Positions 36,691 to 48,524 of a stretch of 64,000 bases of DNA are shown here, piece by piece. The notes below the pieces were generated by a model. That model did not search any database, was not told the origin of the DNA, and was given only the letters and a program-made list of their open reading frames with translations. Made by a program: the position numbers and the translations under genes. How positions within the stretch are numbered: the first letter of the stretch is position 1; the number at the start of each line of letters is the position of its first letter. Origin of the DNA: Pholis gunnellus (taxonomy: Eukaryota > Chordata > Actinopteri > Perciformes > Pholidae); contig OU342824.1 in assembly GCA_910591455.2 (NCBI GenBank), forward strand, positions 1,459,001 through 1,523,000. The letters run 5' to 3'.

Positions 36691-36803
36691 ACACACACAC
36701 ACACACTCTGCACACAACCATACACACACACTCTGCACACAAACACACACACACACACACACTCTGCACACAAACACACACACACACTCTGCACACAAAC
36801 ACG
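36691..36803 (+). repeat. Compound (AC)n minisatellite
   Basis: AC runs alternate four times with ctctgcacacaa units, making a higher-order tandem repeat of about 30 bases. Confidence 0.93.
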
Positions 36804-36843
36804 GCTTATTTATGGCCTGACTGATTCTGACTGATACTGTCAT

Positions 36844-37173
36844 CTATATTTGAAAAACAATAATCTTTTTAATATATACATAACACAAAAAAAGAACACA
36901 TGCATGATAAGAACCTTTCTTTGCTGATTGCTGAGTGTAGTCCTGATGTCCTCTGGACACTGAGTCTATCTGATTGGCTGCTCTGGAGATGAGATGAGAG
37001 AACGGTCTGGAGGCAGGAAGTCTCCACACAGAGCTGGAGCTTGAACTTCGACCCCTCTTTGTAATCCAGTTCTAGTAGACGAGCCGCTGCGTCGGGGAAC
37101 AATGGTCACCCTATCGTCCTCAGTTTCCATTGGCGAAATGTGGCCCTGCTCCACAAAGTGCCCCTGTGGTAAG
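36844..37173 (-). other. Overlapping open frames with a splice-like edge
   Basis: Minus-strand frames run 36966-37154 (METEDDRVTIVPRRSGSS), 36869-37102 (FPDAAARLLELDYKEGS) and 36844-37029. On the minus strand, cttaccacag at about 37165-37174 makes a plausible splice acceptor before the first frame. Neither product is recognised. Overlap of several frames argues for chance, moderate-GC sequence rather than a gene. Confidence 0.15.
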
Positions 37174-39447
37174 TTAGTTACTGAGAAGAGTTTGGAAAAA
37201 TGGATGCGGAGCGTGGGATGAACTCAGTCGGCAGGAGAGCTGCGTCTCCCTGCCGAGGAGGAGTCATTACTGTTTATCCGTGGCAGGCGATCGGGTTGAA
37301 TGCAGATGCTCGATGAAAGGTTTGCTTCAGCCGGAGGCCAGAGGCAAAGAGAGACTGCAAAGGATCACCTCCCTATCCCTCCCTTATCTCCCCCGTCTCC
37401 CCCCCCGTCCTCCAGAAGCACGTAGTGCTTGCTCATCACAGTCAGTTGATTGTTAATTGTCGAAGTTTGTTTTCCTGGGAGGACGGGAGGCTCTGCTCTG
37501 ATCCGCACTGCTTAGCATGGCAGAGTTCTCACATGCTTCACTGTCTGCTCCTCGCTCTCTTGTTATCTATCACTCTCACCGTTTTTCTTTAACCTCTCAC
37601 CTGCCTGCTGGTCGGGGTTAAATGATGATCAACAATGTTTTGAATGATGTTAAAAGGCTTTCTCATCAAAATGCTTTTCCTGTTTTTGACCACTATAAAA
37701 CCTTTTACCATCGATCAAAGTGATGATGGTCATGATTTAACCCTTACTGTCCAGCGGGCAGGTGGCTCTCAAGATGTTGTGCTCATCTTTTCTTTATCTC
37801 GATCCTTGTTCTCCCCAACCAACCTGCTCAACCAACATGAGCTTGATTTGTTTTCCTGTGTGTTGTGTGTCACAGCTGATAAAACCTCACATCTTAAAGA
37901 CAACGACTGAATAATTGGAACGTAGGTCTTGTTTTCATGTCCATCGGTCTGGAAACATGATGACGTTGTAAAAACAAAGTCTGAGGAGTTAAGGACCACG
38001 AGCAGTCAAAGATCAGACAGACTAACTGTATTTACAGGTCAAAGTGGAAGAAACAAAGAATGCGTGTGTTCTGAGAGCCTTTAAACAAAGAGCGATCAGA
38101 GCGTTGGAACCAGCAGCGGGTCTGTTGGTGGAGGGCCGTGTGAGCGGCGAGAGAGACAGAGCAGGTGGACGTGTTTCAGGACTGAAGGGAATGTTTTGAG
38201 GAATGATGGAAAATGTAACACGTCTATGTAATGTCGTCTGGATCAGAGTGTCAGCAGCAGCACAGATGTACAAAATGATGGTAAAGTACAAAGAGTGATT
38301 GCTTTCTGGATTAATGTTGCAAATGGAATGTAGAAAACAGTCATTTTAATAATATGACAGAAGTTGCTGCAGCTTCGGTATCATGGAAGACGCAACATTG
38401 TGAGCAGATGCTCCATGTTTGGTTGGAATGCAGCTGCATTCCTCTCCGTAGTACTAGAGGGACGGGAACAGGGTGCCTGCTATTTGTGCACTGATCCCAC
38501 CACCTAGTGGTCAGACCGCTTCACTACACATACGGCTGAACTGTTTTTTCTAACACCTAACTCACAGAAACGCAATGCTATTCTGTTTACCTAATTGAAT
38601 GTGTCACTCTCTATGTATGTATTTTCTTGGCTTTGTCTGTGTTTTATAGTTAAAACACTTCCTACACAGGCTGCACTTTCTCCACTGTTTTATATTCATG
38701 CTGTATATATGTTGCTGATGTTTGATGCTGTATAGTGTTACTATTACTAGTTGGACTTATTTTATCGTTTAAAGTTAGTTCTTGCGTCATCATCTATGTT
38801 TTTTTGCTGCTGCCTGACTGACTTGATTTATTCATCATGATCCAGCAGAGAGAATGAAAACGCTCTGAACATATCAAACCTTAGAGTGCTCTTCTGAAAT
38901 GTGCCATGCTTCTCTCCACATGGTTCAGAGGCGTCTGTGTGTGTCTGGCAGCAGAGTGTCGGAGCTGCCGACAGATGGCAGTGTGAACCTGCAGTTCTGT
39001 CAGCCTGCTGGGTACCAATGTCACGGATCCACTCGCACAGAAACACTGCTCCACTGGCCACTGGTCTGTTTAACGGTATAGACGCACTCTTTATGGATGT
39101 GAGTTTCTCCACTCAGGCCTAGCAGGCTGCTTGTATAAATGAGATACAGACTGAAGGATCACTCAGGTTCACTCTCAGGTAAAGATGAGAAATAATATTT
39201 TAATTACAAAGCAATTTAATATACTGAGATGTTTTACAACTTGGTTATTTCAGTGTTACCACATTCAAATTAGCCAAAATTCAACAGCAGCAAAAAACAA
39301 AAAGCATCATATATTATCTTTAACATCATAATAACCACCATCCAGCAGAGAGTGTAAACCAAAGACAGACTGAAAACTGAAACAAGAGAGAGAGAAGAGG
39401 ACTCAAGATTCACTGTATTTCAGCAGGTACCTTTGGTTTGTCTGTAG

Positions 39448-39450
<3 letters not shown>
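37174..39450. other. Unique DNA, no gene seen
   Basis: Contains pyrimidine-rich sequence at 37365-37420 and ordinary sequence elsewhere. The 38022-38291 and 38828-39122 frames show no domain. Confidence 0.5.
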
Positions 39451-39496
<46 letters not shown>

Positions 39497-39506
39497 GCGT
39501 GCGTGT
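39451..39506 (+). repeat. (GT)n microsatellite
   Basis: GT dinucleotides, ending with interrupting gc steps. Confidence 0.97.
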
Positions 39507-39647
39507 TCACTCCCCAATCAGTCCAAGCACAGAGGCACAGCTGTACAGGAGAAATAAGACTCAATAAGAGTAAAATCCCGGTGAGTTTTAAAACGCTGCA
39601 TTTATTTCCATTATTAATTATAGTCATTACTGCTGTCTGCTCCCGCT

Positions 39648-39662
39648 GGGGGGGGGGGGGGG
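39648..39662 (+). repeat. Poly(G) run, 15 bases
   Basis: An uninterrupted G homopolymer preceding a purine-rich stretch to about 39750. Confidence 0.97.
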
Positions 39663-39921
39663 CAAGAGAGTGAGGAGAAAATGATAAGTGAGGAGTTGCA
39701 GGAAAGAGAGGAGGGACACAGAGAAAAGAAAGATGAGAGGATGATTGAGCGAGATGCTTTCAAAGTTTGGCTTGGCGTCGTTTTTCACATTTCTACTGGA
39801 TGTTTTAGACGCCTGCTGGGTGCAGGTCCTTCCTGTGGAAATCAAATCACACACTGCGGAGTAGGTAAAGACACCACCGACGTGGACTAATAGACGCAAC
39901 CTGGTTGAACCTGGTCTCAAT

Positions 39922-40410
39922 CAGGGGTGTAAACCACAGTGCAGGCAGTGTGGCTGCACCGGCCCTACTGCAATTAGATGGTTAGGAAATGGGCCCTGGC
40001 GAGTGTCTCTACGTACCCACTCAAAAATATATTTCAAAATATGTTTCACAGTGAATGTAGTGACTGAAGTGCCATTTGGTATATAGAGCCTTAAAATCAC
40101 AAAGTCATCTCTGTCATGCATTTACATTTTTTTCAGGAAAATAATCAGCAGCAATCTTTAATGAAATGATGAGCTTATTCTGCATGAACTATAAAACTCA
40201 GAGAAAAACACTGTTTAAAAGTGTGTAGGTAAAGGAACAATTTCTTGTGATCTTTGATATTCTTGTCATATTCAGATTAGCAATGATGATTGCTGGGTAA
40301 TATGTGTCGATATTGTCCAGTGGCAGATCTCTATTTGATCATGTGACAAGATGATAAGATACCCACAGCTTCACTGCACTGGGGCCCGTTGGAGCTACAT
40401 GACGCCACTG
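39922..40410. mobile_element. Short non-autonomous hAT element
   Basis: Starts caggggtgtaaaccac and ends gctacatgacgccactg, inverted repeats of the CAGNGGNGTNA type. Matching subterminal parts are ggctgcaccggccct on the left and ggggcccgttggag on the right. The flanking octamers gtctcaat (39914-39921) and ctctgaat (40411-40418) agree at six of eight positions, as expected for an aged hAT duplication. 489 bp, no coding. Confidence 0.78.
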
Positions 40411-40418
40411 CTCTGAAT

Positions 40419-41440
40419 TTACTCTTCATAGCAACTTCTTTTCTAAAACAATCAAGTCATTTTCTTCTCAAGACAAAAAAGACAACAAAGCCAGCTGATA
40501 CAAGCATTGACCTGGCTGAAGCATCAGACAGGGCTGTGGGGGGGGGGCAGTAGCTGCATTTTGTAAATCTTTAGTGAACTCACTGCTGTGTTGAGTTGTG
40601 TTGTCATGTGCTGTTTGCCTTGTATTGTCCTCTCAGACATAAAACACAGAGCTCCCTCAGGCCTGAAGGCCTCAGCACTGTCTCACAGACATCCAACCTG
40701 CTTCACATGGAAGTGTGTTTCATGTTGAAGACTTCATGTGCATTAAGTAGATAATCATCCATTCAGTTTTTATTTTCTATGCACTATTTTCATTATTTAC
40801 AACTTATAGAACAATTGACTTGTGTGCTGTATACATATTTATATATATTTTAAAAATGTATTTACAGTATATACATACAAATAAATAGAGAGACAGCAAG
40901 AGAGAGAGAGAGAGAGATATTTATATTTACAGCTATTCTTTCATTACAGTCCTGTCTATTCTTTACCTGTATTTGTTCCGCTTTGTTGTCCTTTTCTCTA
41001 GCTGGTTCTGTTTTTGTGCTGTACATCCTCCAGATGCCAAACAATAAAGTCAAAATAAACAAATAAGTCAAATTCCTGGTATGTGAACACGTACCTGGAA
41101 ATTACACTGTAATTTAAGAGCATCTTGCTCATAAACTATTATGTTATTCCAGATGAAACCGGATATAATGTGGTCACAAAGGTGAACCACATAACACACT
41201 GATGGAGTCATAATCGTATGTATGAGAGGGGCAGGAGGCTGCTCATCACTCAGTGATATCATTGGTTGCAAGTGTTCTTAACTCTTTTGACACAGTTGTT
41301 AAAATGACATTATTCCCCATGGAAGGAATAACACAGCTAGGTTTACATTGTGTGACTGGAATTCAAGATTAAAAAAAAATGTAAGATTTGCATTTCATTG
41401 TAATATTAATAATACATTATTTTTAAACACACAGTTATTG
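40419..41440. other. Unique AT-rich DNA
   Basis: Holds a poly(G) run near 40540, an (AG)n run at about 40899-40917 and two aataaa words with no attached coding sequence. Nothing else recognised. Confidence 0.5.
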
Positions 41441-41650
41441 TTGTAACACACAAAAAAAAACAGCTTGTTTATGTTCAGTACAATATCTGGATTTGGCTTC
41501 AAATAAGTATTTTTGTTTCGTCATTTAAGTTATGGACATAAATTAAAATCAGTCATTGACTTTTGTTTTTGACCCGTCCATCATCCCCGACCTCCTCCGT
41601 ACGCCGACTCAGTAGAAATGTATTTGTGATACGTCAAAACAAACTAGATA
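41440..41650 (+). repeat. Dispersed repeat 'family F', copy 4
   Basis: Shares taaaatcagtcattgacttt, tttgacccgtccatcatc, cccgacctcctccgtacgc and gtgatacgtcaaaac with copy 2 at 11220-11400, in order. It appears to be the 3' half of the unit. Confidence 0.58.
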
Positions 41651-41889
41651 CACAATTGACAATATAGTTTAGTTGCATATGAATGTCATTTTTAAGAGAC
41701 CTGGCTTATTGCCAATTCTGAAACCAATGTGTATGACATACAAAACCTGTACTGCTGTACTGCACCGAGTGGGAGCCCAGCAGCTCACTGTTCTCATGGC
41801 CCCAAACAGGTTATGGTACCGATGTGCCCCCAGTGGCTGATACATGTCTAATATTTTGTTCACCCACTTTATATCAATGAGGGTACACA

Positions 41890-42176
41890 ATCCATCCATC
41901 ATCTGTTCCCGCTTATCCTTAGAGGCTGGCGGGGGGGCTAGAGATTGGGTGAAGGCAGGGTTCACCGTGGACAGGTCTCCAGACCATCACAGGTCTGACA
42001 CATAGTGACAGACAACCATTCACGCTCACATTCACACCTGAGCGCAATATAGAGTCACCGATTGACCTCAGCTGCATGTTTGTAGACTGTGGTAGGAAGG
42101 CAGAGGCCAAGCTGACAAGGAGAGAACATGCAAACTCCACACAGAGGGGCCGGTGGGTTGGAACCTCCAACCCTCT
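41890..42176. mobile_element. LINE-derived 3' segment
   Basis: A well-known fish interspersed sequence: atccatcatctgttcccgct ... ggcagggttcaccgtggaca ... aaccattcacgctcacattc ... gagtcaccgattgacctcag ... agaacatgcaaactccacac. Probably the 3' part of an L2/CR1-group non-LTR element. No reading frame is retained. Orientation and exact family are uncertain. Confidence 0.72.
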
Positions 42177-42824
42177 ACAAACAAGCAACTACAAACTACC
42201 ACAAAGCTGAATCAGCACTTCTCTAAAACAGGAACAAAACCTGAACATTAGAGCCTTAATGAAAGGAGGATGGATTGCACGGCTGTTGGATTAGGCTGCA
42301 TTTGTTTCATTGATGGAAATGTAATGTCTTTACATCTCTACATCAACCTGATATAAATACATATAGGTAAATAGGCTCCAAGCAGCACACTGAATCTCCT
42401 GTAGAATGCAATGTGCTGTGCAAGTTTTGCCTACACTAAGCCATCTTAGATCAGAACGTCTGTGTGCAAACACCTCTCTCCCACTTTTCCACCACATCAG
42501 TGCAGCTTTAGCTCCAGCAGTGTCAGCGCTGAGAGTGCAGAGGAAAGTTGACGACAGTAAGTGACCTGGTCCAGACTCAGAGAAACAAAGGCTACAAAAC
42601 ATGGTACATGTTTAATTCCTTTACTGTGTGTTGTGTATAGAGTGTGTGTGTGTGTGTGTGTGCATAGCGAAAGTGTTTTCTTGCCTCAGCTCAGCAGTCT
42701 AGCTGTCAGTTTAGGCTCCGGTCTCGAGATGAATTTGAAGAAACACCCAGTATGGGTCCTCAGCGGCGCTCTCCTCAGCCTCCCCAGCCTCGCTGCTGTT
42801 TGACACTTAATTAAAGCTTTCATT

Positions 42825-42985
42825 AGCTCCCTGGGAAGTGCCGAATGGCCCTCTCTCGCTTATTAGCCATTGTCTTCTCTTACACCTCTCATTATATGAC
42901 GCTGTGTAATTGTTGCCATGTATTACCTGTGTGAAAGGCCTCTGTCGGCATACAGGCAGGAATTAAAAGAACCTGTCTGTTTCAT
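42825..42985. promoter_or_regulatory. Candidate conserved non-coding block
   Basis: A compact non-repetitive stretch (cattagctccctgggaagtg ... cgcttattagccattg ... cctctcattatatgac) with several TAAT/ATTA-type homeobox cores. It sits in repeat-free sequence. Function is inferred from composition and motif content only. Confidence 0.2.
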
Positions 42986-43464
42986 TTCTCACGTTTGTGA
43001 GCATCGAGGTTTGTACTTTGGTCATTTTTTTTAAGCACTGCTGAGAATAAATACAAAGAGAAGGCAAGTTGTCCTTAACTTGTTAGGCCTTCCTACTGGC
43101 TTCAGCAATTTAAGTTTAGTTTATTTAAAAGTGTTTGTAGATGAATTCTGGATACAGTTTTTTTAATACAGATCCACATTTTTGCTCCTTCGCCTTTTCA
43201 CTAAGCTTTGCTGTGTGTTGGTGCAGCGCTGCAGATGAAGAAAAATTGGAATGCCAGCACCAGACCAATAACCCCAGCGAGCACAAAACAAACATATTTC
43301 TGCAGAAGTGTGCGTAGTTATGCATAATAAGATGCATTTCCAGGCCATTATTAGACAAAGGCTGACAATCACTGCTTGTTATGCAGAGCCACTGAAATGA
43401 CGGATCTGAGGAAAAGCTCATTCTCTCACACTTGATTGTTTGTTGTGTGTTTTACATCTGACTG

Positions 43465-43760
43465 CCATTGTGGGCGCTGGGCTGCAGAGGCACAAGAACA
43501 CCATCATGAACATCCTCTTCACACATGTGCATACAAATTCACATTATTCCAGGGTGTTTTTGAGCCCCGGGAGAGAACAATGGAGGGGTTTCTCCATGGC
43601 GGACCCTTAAATTAGCGCTGTGATGTATTTATGGCAGTCTTGTGTGACATTAACGTTTTGGAAGGGAAAATGATGGCACATTCGGCTGTGGTGTAAAGGC
43701 CCTGTAAATCTGGTGGCTTGCACTTAGCATGCTTTATTACGCTAGCTGTCGAGCCTCTCA
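43465..43760. promoter_or_regulatory. Candidate conserved non-coding block
   Basis: A balanced-composition stretch including ccattgtgggcgctgggctg, gagccccgggagagaacaat, aaattagcgctgtgatgtat and tgcacttagcatgctttatt. No repeat character and no open frame that looks coding on either strand. Only cross-species comparison could show conservation. Confidence 0.18.
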
Positions 43761-44900
43761 TCAGCATCATCTTCCTCCAAGCTTGCACTCTTTCTTCTCT
43801 CTTTCGCTTTAATCCTCTCCCTCCATCATTTTCCATTCTGCTCGCTCAGCCTATCTTACTGTCAGCTCCACACATTCCTGTGTCTCGTTGCTCTATATTT
43901 TGATCTGTTTTTGATTTCACCATACCTTACTAACCCGTCGTTATCATTTGTCTCTGTTTATTTGTTCTCTACTTATCTGCCTCCACCACATATCATTTTT
44001 CTCGTTGTGAGTTGGATGATTATTTAACAGTCCAGGGTTTCGGAAGTAAAAGTCCTATTCCTTTTTTTATATTCAATGTTTTGTTTTTCCTGTATAGTCA
44101 ATGTTGGTGGACTGACAGTTGGAGGACTTAAATTTTGGGATGGACATGAGACTCTCCTGGCTTACTCATCCATACAAACAATGAACAAGTTCTTAGAAAA
44201 TATGGGCTTCTTTTTAGAAAATGAAGGGTGCAAGTACTGAGGGGGAGAAGTCAACTTCAACTTCCAAAGTGCATTTCACTAAGGGACATCCGATCGCTAA
44301 ACTAAACGAGTTCACACCCCCTGAAAATCCTCAATTTGCTGATTGCCAATGGTTTAGGTCATCTTGCGTAGACATGTAGTCTGTCGGTGTGTTGGCACTC
44401 TGTGACGTCACTCTTAGTTGTGATTACAGGGGCAACAAAGATTGACTTGAAACTTTCAAACTGAGAGAAGAAAGAAAATATAGATACCTGATGAAAAAGA
44501 TTTAGAGTTTGAAAACATTTTGACTTAGTTTTGGATGAATTCAACAAACATGGTGCTGTATTTTCATGTCTAACTGGTATCTTCTCCATATGGTGGCTTG
44601 TAGGAATTGTAGCATCAGGCCAAAAACTAAGAACCAACCGTGGCACACACAAGCTTCTTTTAGAGCCAACTTGCATGAAGCAGCTTGGTGACCTTACCTG
44701 AGGTCTGTATTTTTTACTAAATATTAGCTTCTTAGGTGAATTAACCACTTAGGGTGTCCAATTTACAATGAAACTATTTGAAATGCAATGCATCTTGGGC
44801 TTTGGGGGTGCTGGGGCCTTGGGGAATTTGCCCCCTTTGCCCAACTGGTAATAAGCCTTGGTTAGCTAACCGGGCTAATTAAATGCATTGGCTTTGCTCT

Positions 44901-45380
44901 GGGGCAAATTCACCAAAGGACTGCACGACCTCTACGGCCGTCAAACCTGGGCAAATAACACAAAAACAAAATGTGTACTTCTCAAAGCACCGGCAAAGCG
45001 TGAAAAGCACCCCGAACTGAGCTGCCAAGCAGATAGCGTTTCGGTGCTCCTATGGTACCTGCTCCTATTTAAATAAGGTCAAATGCAGATTCCTTTCTAT
45101 GCAAATGAGCCTCTTTGCAAAAACAGTCAAATTCACAAAGATCAGTGCTGATACGCCACACACAGTTACAGTCAAATTATATATATTAGACTGACTCACC
45201 CCACACAACGCATCGGCTTCAAACTGATACTTCTACTACCACATGGATAGATGCAATCAGAGAGCTATAATATAATTAGCGCAATATCTTCTGTGAATCA
45301 AACCTTGAGACGGAGCAGATAGCGGTTGCAAGTGATACACAATTCATGTTGCTATCAGTGGTGCAATTTTTTGTCTTTTC
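44901..45380. mobile_element. MITE-like family H, copy 2
   Basis: Starts ggggcaaattcaccaaagg. It contains gaaaagcaccccgaactgag, cggtgctcctatggtacctg, atgcaatcagagagctataa, gcaatatcttctgtgaatca and gcggttgcaagtgat, each with a counterpart in copy 1 and/or copy 3. The start is the approximate inverse of the aattcgccc end of copy 3, suggesting terminal inverted repeats. Confidence 0.55.
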
Positions 45381-45603
45381 CCCTTTTTTTGTGAAGCATG
45401 TTGCAGACGTGCAACACCTGACATGAATGGTTGCAGAAAATTGACATACGGAAGGATAGAAACCAACCTGAGCCCAAAGCACTATTGAACAATCCACTTG
45501 TGGAGAGGAACTCTTCTTTAGAGCCATTTGCCAAACTAAACTGACATAAAAGGAGATAAAATGATTCAATTGATTTCATAACATGAACATATTATACTAG
45601 AAA

Positions 45604-46835
45604 GTGTGTGGTGGGCCGTCAGGGCCAGCAAGGCCTTCTTTCTTTATAAATACACTACATGTATTCTAATATTTTTTTCCCGTTAGCTTATGTTCTCATT
45701 GCACAGCTACTGTGCTCCTCAGTTGCTCTGCTTCCAGTGCAGCTTGTTTTAAGTAGAGCTTTTATCCAATCAGATTTCACCTCTGTCTCTCTAGGTAGAA
45801 GAGAGGCCTGAGGCCTGAAGACTCATAAGTGAATCCCTTTGCAGTTTAAGTGAATGGAGATGATATTGTTGATTGTCATATTCTTCAACCAATCAGAGCT
45901 TTAGTTTGACATGTTGGGCGTATTCTTTGACGTGTCAGAGCTATGTGACTGTTGTGAAACTAGCAAGCAAAACTTTGTAGTAGTAAGAGTTCAAGTTTAA
46001 AGATATGTAAGACGTTTTTAGCATTTTAATATGTTTGGCGGTGACAAGCCCAAAATCTGCTGCCTCTGTGGAGCGGACATTTTCAGCCCTCAAACTCATT
46101 AAAACATATTCAAGAAATACAACTGGGGAGGCTCGACTGTCTTCACTGGCGTCCATGAATCCAGAAGGACTTCTTACTGGAACTAAAACGCACGGATGTA
46201 CTGAACAACGTGAGATTAAACTCTTTATTAACAAAGAAAGGAGGATGGACTTTGTCTTTAAATAGTGAACAACAGCTTTTTACATCTGCAGTAGCATTAC
46301 TACTGTGTTCATTTGTCTATGGTGTCGTTTTTATGATATGGTTAATATTGTTCCCTCTGATGTGAATAATATTTGAATGGTGCTCTTCAGTGTGCGGTGG
46401 AATACGTGTTTTAGCGCCGCTGGAATGTGCAGAGGCCTGTTGAATCGTGTTATTTGGGTTTTATGTTATTCTACCTGCTTTGTTGTCATATAAATATATG
46501 TGACTGGTTCTTGTGTGTTTGTTCTTGTCATTGTGTTAATTACATTGATTTTGACATTGATTCATTGATTCTATGCATTCTCCGTTAATGACGCATCCTG
46601 TCATGCGCGTATTCATGTGTCTGCACTCTGCAGTTAGTGTATGTGTAGTTCTCATTGGTGTTGAGCTTCATGTAACATTTTATTTATTTCATTTCACTTG
46701 TCAAATGTTGCAGTGTTATGTGAATATGCCGTTTTTACACGACACAAATAATAACCATAGCTCTGCGTCATAATGAGGTTATTAGGAGGTGGTTAGGTGG
46801 TTAGTAGGACAGCACTGAAGGCCCAGGGTAAAAGT
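45604..46835 (+). mobile_element. Internally deleted hAT element with transposase remnant
   Basis: The left side tgtgtggtgggccgtcaggg, ccagcaaggcctt matches the terminal region of ZMYM-type fish hAT elements. A promoter-like leader follows, then only the last part of the transposase. The right side reaches gacagcactgaaggcccagg and then loses similarity, so the outermost end is gone. No target duplication can be assigned. The middle of the transposase, with most of the catalytic core, is deleted. Confidence 0.72.
46035..46265 (+). pseudogene. hAT transposase C-terminal (dimerisation) fragment
   Basis: The frame reads SAASVERTFSALKLIKTYSR, then NTTGEARLSSLASMNPEG, and ends NKERRMDFVFK followed by a stop. 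The SVERTFSALKxIKTYxRN block is the hallmark of the hAT C-terminal dimerisation region, and the end matches the normal C-terminus of this transposase group. A full transposase would be several hundred residues; here about 70 remain, with no start of their own (the methionine at 46035 is incidental). It carries no intact catalytic core. Confidence 0.88.
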
Positions 46836-47106
46836 ATCCAATATACAAATGTCACAACTATATATAGATATTAAAGTCTTTGTTAAAAGGCTTTTTTCAA
46901 TACTCTGTGTCAAAATCTTCCATTTCCTAAAATGTTTAAAGTGAATATTTTGTTGTTGTTTTTAGTATTTGTTTTGTGAATGTATTGAAAGTGGAAAGTC
47001 TTTTTCCCTGTGAAACATAACTTACACCATGATATGTCAGGACAGTGTCCCTGAAGGTGAGGCAAAAAGAGTTAGGGCAGAACCTTGAAGATCTATAGAG
47101 CAGAGA

Positions 47107-47110
<4 letters not shown>

Positions 47111-47174
<64 letters not shown>

Positions 47175-47180
47175 GTATGT
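47111..47180 (+). repeat. (GT)n microsatellite
   Basis: About 35 GT units with a gc and an at interruption near the end. Further GT-rich words follow to about 47410. Confidence 0.97.
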
Positions 47181-47552
47181 GGAGGACTCAAATGACTAAG
47201 TGTGTGCATGCTTGTGTGTTTAAAAATCTTGCATGTCTGCTTGCATGTAATAGGGTTGGAAGGCATTTGTATCTGAGGGGGAAATAAAATGTGTGTCTGT
47301 GTGTCGGCGCATGAGCGGTTATGCCAGCAATCATCTCAACTAAAGGTCAGGGTTGTAATTAGATCAAAGGGCTGTGTGTTTGTATCCATGTGTGTGTGTG
47401 TGCATGTTTCTGTTTGAGCAGAGTCATTCACAATGATTGAATGACACCAAGGATTACCCTCTCTCACTGCTAGATATGAGGAGGTAGGGCCTCCACTATA
47501 GAGCTGTCATGACCATGATGAATGGGAAATGAGAGGTCTCCCTTGTATCCAG

Positions 47553-47580
<28 letters not shown>
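47553..47580 (+). repeat. (AC)14 microsatellite
   Basis: Uninterrupted AC dinucleotides. Confidence 0.97.
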
Positions 47581-47583
<3 letters not shown>

Positions 47584-48524
47584 GTTGAGAAGAGGGCCCA
47601 CATCCAACTGTTGTTATGTCAACATTATTCAAATTTAGGATAAATGGTATAAAGAGAAACGCAGCACAGAAAGACGGTGAGGGGGGAGAATCCATTTGTT
47701 TAGTGTTGAATGTGTTCCCTCAGTCAAGCAGAAAGCAAATCTGCATGCATTAAGGAAAAGTAATGAGTTAAATGTAAGCGAGGAGGAGAGTGAATTTCTT
47801 GAACAGTGTTTTTCTGCACCGGCCCTTTCTAGAAATGACATTTTGCTTCCCTAAGCATGTAAATAAGGGATGGAAACAAGCTGGAGCAGATGCCAACAGG
47901 ACCATGATGAAGCCCATGAAAGCAGGCTGTGTGTATGCATGATGACTGTGTGTGTATGTGTGGGTGTGAGTGTGGGTGTCTGTATGTGACAGCTGCATTG
48001 TATGACAAACAGAGGATGACGATCTCGCATTTTTCAGCCTAAAACCTCAAGCTCATCTATACCACCACACACTCAGAGACTGACACGGGGATTTGTACTC
48101 TTCAATTACAGAAGCCCTTTATGTATTAACATTGTTTGTTATGGGTTCAAAAGTTATGGTCATAATGTTATCTAAATTAGTATTATTACACTGTAGTTTC
48201 AAGTAGAAGGGAAAGGTGGTGAGGTAAATCAAACACCTGTTAAGGCCTAGGAAACCGTTTCTGTCGTCCCCTGTGCTACTTGCAGCATATTTTTGTATTT
48301 GGTTGTGTTTTGTCCATTTGCAGCATTTTCATCTATGCCTCTGCGCCGGCAACAGCCGTGGCCAGGGGAATCATTCTTTTGGGGTTGTGCATCTATTTTT
48401 TCCAATTTAGCACCAATGTCCACAGTTTTGATGAATGACTCTGCACCTCCTTGGTCAGGACTTGTAGCGGGGTCAGTCTTTTTCCCCTCTCTTCCATTGG
48501 TCTGCATAAAAATGCTACATTAAT

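Larger units (their letters stand above)
42177..44900. other. Unique DNA, no gene seen
   Basis: Includes two stretches listed as candidate regulatory blocks and a short (GT)n near 42643-42662. Open frames (42330-42602, 43125-43421, 44359-44748) have no recognised domain. Confidence 0.5.
46836..48524. other. Unique DNA with microsatellites
   Basis: Apart from two dinucleotide arrays, only ordinary sequence. The minus frame at 48247-48507 has a Lys/Asp-rich start resembling nothing certain and may belong to the neighbouring family H element. Confidence 0.45.

Noticed and set aside
44359..44748. 129-residue minus-strand frame
   Set aside because: The longest host-like frame outside repeats, but of mixed low-information composition without any recognised motif, start context or splice pattern.
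48247..48507. Minus-strand Lys/Asp-rich frame as a Harbinger accessory protein
   Set aside because: Context next to a family H copy made this attractive, but no SANT/Myb-type motif could be seen in it.
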